A stretch of 64,000 nt of DNA from DAOUKH01 sp964291475 (lineage in GTDB: Bacteria; Chloroflexota; Dehalococcoidia; SHYB01), in NCBI GenBank assembly GCA_964291475.2, contig OZ220072.1, positions 1-64,000 of the forward strand, in the 5' to 3' direction. Below, piece by piece: positions 33,462 to 41,517 of the stretch (positions within the stretch are counted from its first letter, which is position 1; every line of letters begins with the position of its first letter). The notes below the pieces were generated by a model, which did not search any database, was not told the DNA's origin, and worked only from the letters and a program-made list of their open reading frames with translations. A program made the position numbers and the translations under genes.

Positions 33462-34783
33462 CGCCCGCGAGGCCGGCCGGCGCGGACATCCTGCGGGGCA
33501 TTCGCGTCCTCGACCTCACCCAGGTCTGGGCCGGCCCTCACGCCACCATGTTCCTTGCCGACTGGGGCGCCGAGGTCATCCGCATCGAGTCCACCCACTG
33601 GTTCGTCGGCGGCACGCGCGGCCAGATGGTCCACCCGCCCAAGGAAGCCGTCCTCCTCCAGGGGGGCTACCTCGCCGCCTACCCCGATTGGGAGCCGGAG
33701 CCCAACCCCTGGAACAAGTTCCCCATGTTCCAGAGCCACGCCCGCAACAAGCTCAGCATGACCGTCGACCTGCGCCGCCCCGACGGGCTGGCGATCTTCT
33801 GGGACCTCGCCCGCACCGCCGACCTCCTCATCGAGAACAACGCGAAGGAGACGCTCGACGGCCTCGGCGTCACCTACGAGGCGCTCCGCCAAGTCCGCCC
33901 CGACGTCATCATGATCCGCATGCCGGGTTACGGTCTCACCGGCGAGTACCAGGAGTGGCGTGCCTTCGGCCCGCAGATGGAGGCCGTCGCAGGCCACACC
34001 TCGCTCTGGGGCTACACCGACCTCGATACCTCGAACCGCAACAACACCTTCGTCGCCGACGCCGGCTCCGGCATGACCGCCGCCGCCGCGGCGCTCATGG
34101 CGCTCCTCCACTGCCGGCGCACCGGCGAAGGCCAGTTCATCGAGCTCGATCAGACCGAAAACGTCGCGACCTTCCTCGGCGAGGTCTTCGCCGACTACGC
34201 CATGAACGGCCGCGTCGCCTCGACGCTGGGGAACCGTCACCCCACCATGGCCCCCCACGGCGCCTATCCCTGCGTCGGAGAAGACGAGTGGCTCGCCGTC
34301 TCGGTCTCCACCGACGCCGAGTGGCGAGCCCTCTGTACAGCGATGGGGCGTGACGACCTCGTCGGCGACCCGCGCTTCGCCAACGTGCTCGCCCGGTGGA
34401 AGCACCAGGACGAGATGGACGCCGAGATCGCCCCGTGGACGCGCACCGTGGGCCACGTCGAGGCGATGCGCCGGCTGCAGGAAGCCGACGTCTCCGCCGG
34501 CGCCATCATGGACGAGCCCAACCTCTACGCCGACGCGCAGCTCGACGCCCGCGGCTTCTTCGAGACCATGCGGCACGCCGACGCCGGCGAGCACCGCTAC
34601 CCCGGCCTCATGTGGAAGTCGGCGGCCTACCCCAACCGCTTCCGCTCACCCCCGTGCCGCCTCGGCGAGCACAACGACTACGTGTACGGCGAGCTTCTAG
34701 GACTCAGCGTGGGCGAGGTGGCGCGGCTGGAAGGAGCGGGGCACATCGGCACCGAATTCGACCCCGAGCTCGGCCAACACTAG
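33458..34783 (+). CDS. Class III CoA-transferase (CaiB/BaiF)
   Basis: 441 aa, its ATG overlapping the TGA of the upstream transferase. GIRVLDLTQVWAGPHATMFLADWGAEVIRIE is the family N-terminus, and GHTSLWGYTDLD and HPTMAPHGAYPC are typical of the branch seen as the second unit of the 9361 gene. The catalytic-Asp motif reads GQFIELDQTEN, with Glu in the usual Asp position, as also known in some subfamily members. Two adjacent transferase genes suggest a two-subunit enzyme. The enoyl-CoA hydratase gene is convergent and ends seven nt away. Confidence 0.85.
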   Translation: MTPARPAGADILRGIRVLDLTQVWAGPHATMFLADWGAEVIRIESTHWFVGGTRGQMVHPPKEAVLLQGGYLAAYPDWEPEPNPWNKFPMFQSHARNKLSMTVDLRRPDGLAIFWDLARTADLLIENNAKETLDGLGVTYEALRQVRPDVIMIRMPGYGLTGEYQEWRAFGPQMEAVAGHTSLWGYTDLDTSNRNNTFVADAGSGMTAAAAALMALLHCRRTGEGQFIELDQTENVATFLGEVFADYAMNGRVASTLGNRHPTMAPHGAYPCVGEDEWLAVSVSTDAEWRALCTAMGRDDLVGDPRFANVLARWKHQDEMDAEIAPWTRTVGHVEAMRRLQEADVSAGAIMDEPNLYADAQLDARGFFETMRHADAGEHRYPGLMWKSAAYPNRFRSPPCRLGEHNDYVYGELLGLSVGEVARLEGAGHIGTEFDPELGQH

Positions 34784-34790
34784 GGCGGGC

Positions 34791-35636
34791 TCAGGAAGAT
34801 GAGGCGCCGCCGCTCTGGCCGCGGGGCGTGGAGGCGTCGCGCGGCGTGAGCGGCGTGCCTTTGAAGTCGGGCTTGCGCTTTTCCTTGCGCGCTTGGGCGG
34901 CTTCCGAAATGTCGTGGCCGGCGAAGAAGCGGTTGTTGAGCGAGGCCGCGTATTCGTGCGGAAGGTACTGCTCGAACTCGAGGTTCGCGCCCTTCCGCAC
35001 CATGAACTTTGAGAGGTAGGCGGCGAAGGGCGGGCCCTCGGCGAAGCGCCGGGCCAGGTCGAAGGCGCGCCCCTGCAGCTCGTCCCTCGGCACGACGTAG
35101 CTCACCAGGCCGATGCGTTCCGCCTCCTTGGCGTCGATCATCTCGGCGGTGTAGATGAGCTCCAGAGCCTTGGCCTCGCCGACGAGGCGCGGCAGCGTCC
35201 AGCCCAGGCCGTCGACGGAGGGGAGGCCGACGCGGGCGAGTCCGGTGGTGAAGCGGGCGTCGTCGGAGGCGATGCGCAGGTCGCAGGCGAGCGCCATGCC
35301 GAGTCCTACCCCGACCGCGGGGCCGCCGACGGCGGCGATGGTCGGCTTGCGGATGTTGTAGATTCCGACCGGGCCGCCCTCGTAGGCGTAGACCGTCGGC
35401 GTCCTATCGGCGCTCGCCCCGAAGTCGTGGCCGCTGACGTCGACGCCGGAACAGAAGCCACGGCCCGCCCCGGTGAGGATGATGGCGCCGACTGCGGGGT
35501 CGTCGTCGAGTTCGAGCGCCGCGGCGCGGATCTCCTCGAACATCTCGCGGTGGACGGCGTTGAGCACGTCGGGGCGGTTCAGCGTGATGGTGGCGACGCG
35601 CTCTTTGACTTCGACGAGGACTTCGTTGGACGGCAT
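34791..35636 (-). CDS. Enoyl-CoA hydratase/isomerase
   Basis: 281 aa crotonase. ATITLNRPDVLNAV, the oxyanion loop GRGFCSGVDVSGHD, and GPAVGVGLGMALACDLRIASDDARF are typical. Positions equivalent to the two catalytic Glu residues read GLARVGLPSVDGLG, so activity as a classical hydratase is uncertain; isomerase or other crotonase chemistry is possible. It acts on enoyl-CoA in the cytoplasm. The PH-domain gene lies 42 nt upstream on the same strand. Confidence 0.86.
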   Translation of the reverse strand: MPSNEVLVEVKERVATITLNRPDVLNAVHREMFEEIRAAALELDDDPAVGAIILTGAGRGFCSGVDVSGHDFGASADRTPTVYAYEGGPVGIYNIRKPTIAAVGGPAVGVGLGMALACDLRIASDDARFTTGLARVGLPSVDGLGWTLPRLVGEAKALELIYTAEMIDAKEAERIGLVSYVVPRDELQGRAFDLARRFAEGPPFAAYLSKFMVRKGANLEFEQYLPHEYAASLNNRFFAGHDISEAAQARKEKRKPDFKGTPLTPRDASTPRGQSGGASSS

Positions 35637-35678
35637 GAGCGCTCCTGTGAAGCGGCGGTATGCGGCCGGGGTTTCGCC

Positions 35679-36239
35679 CTACCGGCGGCCCTGGGCCTCG
35701 ATCCTCGCGAGAATGTCCCGGATTTCGGTCAAGACCTCCGGAGCGGCGGCGGCTGCCGGCGCGGGAGCGGCCGCCGGTGCCTCCTCGCCGTCCACGACGC
35801 GCTGCCGCTGGCGCAGGATGCGGTCGCGGAAATCGGCCGCGCCGATCACCCCAACGAGGTTCCCCTCGCTGCTGGCGTATTGCCCCGACTGGCCCGCGGT
35901 CTCCAGCTTGACCCCGCCCAGCCCGTAGAAGCGCATCACCGGATCGTCGTAGAGGCGGACGTCGGTGATCCGGTCGAGCGGGATGGTCGACTCCTTGCGG
36001 AAAAAGACTCCCTTGCGAATCTCGACCGCGTGGGTGGTGAGGCGGGCCGACATGCGGCGGAGGAACTCGGGGTAGTACCACAGGCCAAAGAGGAACACGA
36101 ACGGAATGAAAGGGATGCCGACGACCGTGACGACCGCCCAGAGCATGGCCACCACGGGGCCGTGCTTGGTGATCTTCGGGTCGAATTCGGCTTCGTAGAG
36201 CGTCTTCCCGGTGACTCCACGGCCTTCCTGGTCGTTCAT
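35679..36239 (-). CDS. PH-domain membrane protein (YdbS/bPH_2-like)
   Basis: 186 aa from ATG 36239. A hydrophobic hairpin (about residues 28-55, VVAMLWAVVTVVGIPFIPFVFLF) is followed by a bacterial PH domain: LTTHAVEIRKGVFFRKESTIPLDRITDV and ETAGQSG, the signature of bPH_2. An Ala/Pro linker and a C-terminal helix (LTEIRDILARIEAQG) end the protein. Such proteins are membrane-bound and of unknown role, often linked to envelope homeostasis. Confidence 0.82.
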   Translation of the reverse strand: MNDQEGRGVTGKTLYEAEFDPKITKHGPVVAMLWAVVTVVGIPFIPFVFLFGLWYYPEFLRRMSARLTTHAVEIRKGVFFRKESTIPLDRITDVRLYDDPVMRFYGLGGVKLETAGQSGQYASSEGNLVGVIGAADFRDRILRQRQRVVDGEEAPAAAPAPAAAAAPEVLTEIRDILARIEAQGRR

Positions 36240-36392
36240 TCGCCGGTACCTCCTTGGGACGCCCAACCATACCACCGGCCCGTTCGATTCGGCCACTGCC
36301 GCCGCTCCCCTTTTGGCAGTCGTGCCGTTTGGGTGTCAACAGGTTTGGATGGCGTCCGACACGGGTTCCAACGGAGACGGCTTATTTTTTCC

Positions 36393-37433
36393 GTGGTAGC
36401 CTGGAATGTAGGACTGTGTTGTTTGGGTGAGGCGAGGGCGATTCTTTTTTCCCTGTCCATAGCGTCGTATCGGCGACTGCTTTCGGCCATCGTGGCCGGC
36501 GCCGCCGTGCTCGTCCTAGTCCTGGTCAGCCTGCCCGCGGCGGAGGCGCAATGCGTGCCGGGCAGACCCCTCACGCCCAGAGTCGACAGCGACCGAACGA
36601 CCACCATCACCGTCACCTGGCTGGAGCCGAGCGGTGACTGCGAAATCACCGACTACGACTATCGCTACAAAGAAGTCACCGACCCCATCTGGGCCGAGGT
36701 AACCGACACCACTATCACGAGGCGGTGGATCGAGATCTTCGGGTTGGAGCCCGACACGGCGTACGACGTTCAAATCCGGGCTGTGGGTGACGGTGGCCCG
36801 GGCCCCTGGTCGCAGTACGGCACCTGGAGGACGCTCGCGCCTCCGACGACCCCGACACCCGAACCGACGGCGACGCCCACGCCGGAGCCGACGGCCACGC
36901 CCACGCCCGAACCGACGGCCACGCCGACCCCCGAACCGACGGCGACCCCGACACCCGAGCCGACCGCGACGCCGACACCCGAGCCGACCGCGACGCCGAG
37001 GCCGACGGCGACGTCGACGCCCGTGCCGACAGCCACGCCCACACCTGAGCCGACCGCGACGCCAACACCAACACCGAGACCAACGGCGACCCTCACGCCG
37101 ACGCCAACCCCTGAGCCGACGGCGACACCGATAGCCCCCGAGCCGACGGCGACACCCGAACCCACCGCGACGGCGACCGCCACGCCGACGCCGCTGGCCA
37201 TCTGGACGGCAACGCCGACACCCCCGCCGACCCCGCGGCCGGCGGCAACGCCAAGGCCCGCGCCGCCGCCCCCGCCGCCGGCCGCTGCTCCGCCGGCCCC
37301 TCCCGCGCCCGAGGAGGCGATTTCGGACTTTGCGCTGGGCTTGATCGGCGTGGCGGCGGCCATCGAGGCACTCGCGGTGGGCTTCTTCATCGTCGCCGCA
37401 TCCCGGCGCTGGGGGCCCGAGGGCGACGAGTAG
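36393..37433 (+). CDS. FN3 domain - Pro-Thr stalk - membrane anchor surface protein
   Basis: About 346 aa; the start is uncertain (GTG 36393 or TTG 36423). A hydrophobic signal segment (VLVLVLVSLPAAEAQ) precedes a fibronectin type III domain (PLTPRVDS ... AYDVQIRAVGDGGPGPWS). A long stalk of TPEPTATP units follows. The C-terminus has a single hydrophobic span (LGLIGVAAAIEALAVGFFIVAAS) and a short basic tail, which would anchor it with the FN3 domain outside. It probably serves adhesion or as a wall spacer. The copper gene cluster follows directly. Confidence 0.7.
   Translation: MVAWNVGLCCLGEARAILFSLSIASYRRLLSAIVAGAAVLVLVLVSLPAAEAQCVPGRPLTPRVDSDRTTTITVTWLEPSGDCEITDYDYRYKEVTDPIWAEVTDTTITRRWIEIFGLEPDTAYDVQIRAVGDGGPGPWSQYGTWRTLAPPTTPTPEPTATPTPEPTATPTPEPTATPTPEPTATPTPEPTATPTPEPTATPRPTATSTPVPTATPTPEPTATPTPTPRPTATLTPTPTPEPTATPIAPEPTATPEPTATATATPTPLAIWTATPTPPPTPRPAATPRPAPPPPPPAAAPPAPPAPEEAISDFALGLIGVAAAIEALAVGFFIVAASRRWGPEGDE
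36846..37190. repeat. Tandem repeats coding the TPEPTATP stalk
   Basis: Near-perfect 24-bp units (CCGACACCCGAACCGACGGC-type) encode PTPEPTAT. About a dozen copies follow with drift toward the 3' end. Low-complexity sequence prone to copy-number change. Confidence 0.75.
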
Positions 37434-37527
37434 TTCCAGGCCACCCCATCCGGGCCCGCTCAGGGCCCGGTGGTATAGTGAGCGGACAGCCTTTCCTCTG
37501 CGCGGCTGACGGAAGGAGCACGTCCGC

Positions 37528-37965
37528 TTGGCGGCAACGAGTACGGGACTCTTGGACGGCTTCGGGGCGGAACGGCTGCTGTCGATGGCGGCGGCCCTGC
37601 TCTTGGTCGCGCTGATCACGCCGGTGCTCGGCATGTCGCTCGACGGACGTTTCGCCGAGCGCATCCCCGGTCACGGACACGTCGGCCCCGTCGAGGCCGG
37701 CCACGTTCACGACTTCACTCGCCCGCATCACTCCGTTAGCCCGCCCGGAGAATCCGGCGCCGGTTCGCCTGCTCTGTCCGGCGCGGCGCTCGTGGAATAC
37801 GCCCCCGACGCGCTGGCGGGCGGCGGGACGCTCGCACCAGGCATTGCGCCGCCGTCGTTGCGGCTGTTGGCGCCGCCGCTGCTGCTCCAGCTCTCGGTGG
37901 CCGGAATCGTGTACGACGGGCCCGCCGCCGCCCCTCCCTCGCCTCCGCCCCGGCCGCTCGGCTAG
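37528..37965 (+). CDS. His-rich exported/membrane hypothetical protein of the copper cluster
   Basis: 145 aa from TTG 37528 with AAGGAG nine bases upstream. A hydrophobic segment (about 18-36) precedes a His cluster (GHGHVGPVEAGHVHDFTRPHH, about residues 48-68), a second hydrophobic stretch (about 110-130) and a Pro-rich end. The His cluster directly before copC and copCD genes suggests metal binding outside the membrane. No family recognised. Confidence 0.6.
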   Translation: MAATSTGLLDGFGAERLLSMAAALLLVALITPVLGMSLDGRFAERIPGHGHVGPVEAGHVHDFTRPHHSVSPPGESGAGSPALSGAALVEYAPDALAGGGTLAPGIAPPSLRLLAPPLLLQLSVAGIVYDGPAAAPPSPPPRPLG

Positions 37966-38045
37966 CCCGGTTCGTTTCAGATAGACGAGCAGCCGGAGGA
38001 GCGGCCCCGGACGGGGCCTGACGCTCCTCGTGAGGAAGGGAGTTC

Positions 38046-38633
38046 ATGACGATTCGCGTTTACCTGCGCCCGGCGGCGCTTGCCGTCGGCATCGCCGCCG
38101 CCCTAGCCCTGGCAGCCCTCTTTACCGCCTCCGTTGAGGCGCATGGATCCCACCAACGTTCCGAGCCCGCCGACGGCGCGGTGCTCGCCGAGTCGCCGCC
38201 GAGCGTCGACGTCTGGTTCTCACAGGAGCTGCGCCGCTCCGGCGGCCTCCCCACGCTCGACGTGGTCAACGCCGCCGGCGACGTCGTGAGCGAGCCGGCG
38301 GTGCTGGACGACGACGACCGCGCCCACGTCTCCGCGTCGCTGCCCCCGTCGTTGCCCAACGGCCGGTACACGGTCATCTGGCACACGCTGTCGGACGAAG
38401 ACGGCGAGGAGGCGCGCGGCGCCTTTCACTTTTACGTGGGCGAAGGCCCCGACACCGCGTCCGAGATCGCGTTGACGCCAACACCAACCGCGCCGCCGAC
38501 CCCGACGCCCCCACCGCCGCCGGCGCCCGACGATGACGGCGGCTGGCCGGCGTGGCTGATCGCGCTCGTCGCCGCTGTGATCGGCGGGGTTGTTGGCGCC
38601 GCCGCGACGTCGGCTCTGCGCCGCGGCCGGTAG
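38046..38633 (+). CDS. CopC-domain protein, membrane anchored
   Basis: 195 aa, preceded by AAGGGAG. A signal peptide ends in SVEA so that the mature protein starts with His (HGSHQRSEP), the first ligand of the CopC Cu(II) site. The beta-sandwich continues with WFSQELRRSGGL and VIWHTLSDEDGEEARGAF. The usual DGH copper ligand pair reads DGE here, so the classic site lacks one His. A Thr/Pro linker and C-terminal span (LIALVAAVIGGVVGAAATSAL) anchor it. The next gene starts on the base after its stop. Confidence 0.85.
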   Translation: MTIRVYLRPAALAVGIAAALALAALFTASVEAHGSHQRSEPADGAVLAESPPSVDVWFSQELRRSGGLPTLDVVNAAGDVVSEPAVLDDDDRAHVSASLPPSLPNGRYTVIWHTLSDEDGEEARGAFHFYVGEGPDTASEIALTPTPTAPPTPTPPPPPAPDDDGGWPAWLIALVAAVIGGVVGAAATSALRRGR

Positions 38634-40937
38634 ATGAAGCCGGTGGCACGGGCGCAGAAAGCCGCAATCGGGGCCGTGCTGGCCGCGGTCCTGCTCTTGG
38701 TGCTCGCCACCGGCTTCTTCGCGCCGCCGACAGCGTCGGCGCACGCGCTGCCGACCTGGTCGGACCCCGTCGCCGACGCCCGCCTGCTCGACCCACCGCC
38801 GCGCGTCACCGCCGCCTTCACCGAGCCGCTGAACACCGAGCTTTCCTTCATCGAGGTGCTCGACGGGCTCGGCGAGCGCGTCGACGAAGGGTCGACGCAG
38901 TTCAGCGCGGCCAACGATCGCGAGATGTGGGTCGGCCTGCGGCCCGGCCTGGAGCCCGGCTACTACGTCGTGGTCTGGCAGACGCTCTCCGACCTCGACG
39001 GCCACCTGCTGCGGGGCTCGTTCCCGTTCACCATCCTGGCGCCCGACGGGAGCGAGCCCGCCGGGCCTCGCTTCAGCGGCGCCGGTGAGTCCGGCGGCGA
39101 ACCGACCCCCGGCACCGTGACGACGAAGTGGGCGGTCTACCTGGCGGCGTTCGTCCTCGTGGGCGGCGCGCTCTACGCCCTGATCGTGACTCCCACGGGA
39201 GGAACACGCCGACCCGTCTACCTCACCGTAGGGCTAGGTGCCGTCGCGCTGCTCATCGCCGGTGTGGCGGAGCTATTCGTGCAGGCGGCGCAGATCGGCG
39301 GCCTGTCCAACGCGGGCGACGCGCTGGACACGGCATGGGGCGCGCGGTGGTGGCAGCGGGAGCTTGCCGCCGCCGTCGCCGGGGCCGCAATCGTGGCGGC
39401 ATGGGCACTGCGGCGTGGGGGACATCCCGGCTTGGCGCGCGGAGCGGAGACCCTTGCCCTCGCGTCTGGCCTCGGCTGTCTCTTCCTGCTCGCGGCGATC
39501 AGCCACGGAGCCTCCGTCGACGGGTCGTTCTGGGCCGTGGCCGCCGACTTCCTCCACCTGGTCGCGGCCGCCGTGTGGGCGGGGATGCTGGTCCAACTGG
39601 TCCTCGTCATTCGTTGGTCGCGTGGTCAGCCCGAAGGGGAAGGCGAGACGCCGGCGTCGGCGCACTTGGGGCGCTTCTCGGCGGTGGCCGCGGCCGCCGT
39701 GCTCGTCCTCCTCGCCACGGGTGTATTCAGCGCCTTCGTGCAGGTTGACTCCTTCGGAGGCCTCGTCGATACCGGCTACGGCGTCACCCTGCTCGCCAAG
39801 CTGGCGCTCTTGGCGCCGCTGCTCGCCTTGGCCGCGTTCAACGCCGTCGCGCTCGGCCCCGCGGTGCTCGCGGCAGTCGGACGGGGAGCGGCGGAGACCG
39901 CCGGAGCGCTGCGGCGCCTCGGCAGGATCGCCGCCGTCGAGCTGACGGTCATCGCCGCCGTCGTGCTGGTCGCGGCGGTGCTGGTCCAGTTCCCCACGGC
40001 GCGCCAGGAGGCCGAGTCCGCCGCCTTCGCCGAGGCGGGAACCGAGGCCGTCATCGGCTACGAGGAGACCCAGCCCGCGGGCGATCTCTCGGTGAACGTC
40101 AGCATCGCGCCCAACGTGATGGGGACGAACTCGTTCCAGGTCTTCATCTTTCCGCCGCCCGGCGAGGAGCTTTCCGACATCCTGCGCGTTCGCCTCCGCT
40201 TCAAGCCGCCCGACCCCAGCCTGGGCCCGTCGCAGGTAATCGCGGAGCGGGAGGCGCCCAACTTCTTCCGCGCCGTGGGCGCGTTCTTCACCCAGCCCGG
40301 CGATTGGGAGGTCGAGGCCGACCTGCGCCGCCGTGGCGAGGACGACGTCTCGGCCTTCTTCCCCGTGCCCGTCGCCGGTACTGCGGGGGCGGCGACCGGC
40401 AGCATGGCGCTGCCGCTGACGGCGGGAAGCTGGTCCGCCGTGGCCGCGTCGGGGGTCCTGCTCATCGGGCTCGTGCTGTGGCTCGGTGTGAGCCGGTGGC
40501 CGGGGCTTTCCGAGCCGGTGCGCGGGACCCTGCGCGTGGGGCAGTCGGCGGCGGTGACCCTCGGGGTGGGCCTCATCGTGCTCGCGGCGGCGGGTCTGCT
40601 GGAGTTCGGCGAACGGCCCGTGGGCGACAACCCCGTCGAGCCGACGGCGGACTCGATCGCGGCGGGGCGAGCCCTCTACTTCCGCGAGTGCGCGTCATGT
40701 CACGGCGACGACGGGCGCGGCGATGGCCCGGCGGCCTCGGCCCTCTCCATCCCGCCGTCGGACTTCCGCATCCACATTCCGTTCCACTCCGACCGTTTCT
40801 TCTTCCTGGTCATGTCCAACGGCTTTGGCTCGGCGATGCCCGGCTTCGCCGACCGTCTCAGCGAGGAAGACCGCTGGAACATCCTGAACTTCCTTCAGTC
40901 GCGCTATGGTATCGAGAAGGCGGACGGCGATGGCTAG
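38634..40937 (+). CDS. CopC-CopD-cytochrome c fusion protein
   Basis: 767 aa. The signal peptide ends TASA and leaves an N-terminal His (H37, HALPTWSDP). The CopC domain keeps the ligand pair in SDLDGHLLRG. About eight CopD-type membrane spans follow (170-470), with HGAS and DFLHLVAAAVWAG motifs. Next come a periplasmic YtkA-like domain (about 490-590), further spans, and a C-terminal class I cytochrome c domain with CASCH (C686, C689, H690) and a Met ligand in MPGF (M735). It would couple copper binding or transport to a periplasmic heme. The fusion to a cytochrome is uncommon. Operon partners lie on both sides. Confidence 0.88.
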   Translation: MKPVARAQKAAIGAVLAAVLLLVLATGFFAPPTASAHALPTWSDPVADARLLDPPPRVTAAFTEPLNTELSFIEVLDGLGERVDEGSTQFSAANDREMWVGLRPGLEPGYYVVVWQTLSDLDGHLLRGSFPFTILAPDGSEPAGPRFSGAGESGGEPTPGTVTTKWAVYLAAFVLVGGALYALIVTPTGGTRRPVYLTVGLGAVALLIAGVAELFVQAAQIGGLSNAGDALDTAWGARWWQRELAAAVAGAAIVAAWALRRGGHPGLARGAETLALASGLGCLFLLAAISHGASVDGSFWAVAADFLHLVAAAVWAGMLVQLVLVIRWSRGQPEGEGETPASAHLGRFSAVAAAAVLVLLATGVFSAFVQVDSFGGLVDTGYGVTLLAKLALLAPLLALAAFNAVALGPAVLAAVGRGAAETAGALRRLGRIAAVELTVIAAVVLVAAVLVQFPTARQEAESAAFAEAGTEAVIGYEETQPAGDLSVNVSIAPNVMGTNSFQVFIFPPPGEELSDILRVRLRFKPPDPSLGPSQVIAEREAPNFFRAVGAFFTQPGDWEVEADLRRRGEDDVSAFFPVPVAGTAGAATGSMALPLTAGSWSAVAASGVLLIGLVLWLGVSRWPGLSEPVRGTLRVGQSAAVTLGVGLIVLAAAGLLEFGERPVGDNPVEPTADSIAAGRALYFRECASCHGDDGRGDGPAASALSIPPSDFRIHIPFHSDRFFFLVMSNGFGSAMPGFADRLSEEDRWNILNFLQSRYGIEKADGDG

Positions 40938-41451
40938 GCGCGGCATGGGACGCAAACAGACGTGGGCGGGTGCGGCGGTTGGCGCCGTGGCCCTGGTGCT
41001 GGTGCTCGTCCTGATCCTGTTCGGACGGGACTCCGGCGGCGGGGGCCGCGACTGTGGCAGTCCGCTCCCGCTGCTGGCCGACCTCGAGCTCGACGCGGCG
41101 GCATTCGCGAACGCGGAGAGCGCCCTCCGGCGGGCGGCCGCGGCGGCCGAGGCCGGCGACCTGCGCGCCGCCGACGCGGCCTTCTTCGCCGACGGCGTCC
41201 ACGTCTTCACCCACGCCGTCGACGCCAAACTGCGTGCCCGGGAGCCCGAGCTGGCCAGGCCGATCTGCGAGGGTGTGTTGGCCATCGAGGAGGCATTCAT
41301 CGACGAGGACGCGGCCGAAGCGGCCCGGCAGGCGCGGCGCATCGACGCGGCGCTGCGGGCGGCTGCTCCCTCGTTCGGCGTCACGGCCGCCCCCGGGACG
41401 GTGCCGACACCCACGCCCACTCCGTGCGTCTGCCCCGATTCCGGCGCCTGA
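40930..41451 (+). CDS. Membrane-anchored hypothetical protein of the copper cluster
   Basis: 173 aa from ATG 40930, overlapping the preceding gene by eight nt. One N-terminal span (WAGAAVGAVALVLVLVLILF) is followed by an all-helical Ala-rich extracytoplasmic part (ANAESALRRAAAAAEAGDLRAADAAFF) and a short TPTPTP end with CVC. No family is recognised. Its position at the end of the cop operon suggests a helper role in copper or cytochrome handling. Confidence 0.6.
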   Translation: MARRGMGRKQTWAGAAVGAVALVLVLVLILFGRDSGGGGRDCGSPLPLLADLELDAAAFANAESALRRAAAAAEAGDLRAADAAFFADGVHVFTHAVDAKLRAREPELARPICEGVLAIEEAFIDEDAAEAARQARRIDAALRAAAPSFGVTAAPGTVPTPTPTPCVCPDSGA

Positions 41452-41466
41452 CCCTTCGCCGCCCCG

Positions 41467-41472
41467 TATAAT
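41467..41472 (+). promoter_or_regulatory. -10 box before the MaoC-like gene
   Basis: Perfect TATAAT, 45 nt before the ATG at 41518. No matching -35 at 16-18 bp is visible. Confidence 0.35.
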
Positions 41473-41517
41473 GCACCGCGGCAGTGGGCTGGACCAACGC
41501 CCTGATGGAGGGTGCCG

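Noticed and set aside
36846..37190. Regular 24-bp repeats considered as a CRISPR array
   Set aside because: The units are contiguous with no unique spacers and code for Pro-Thr repeats in an open frame.
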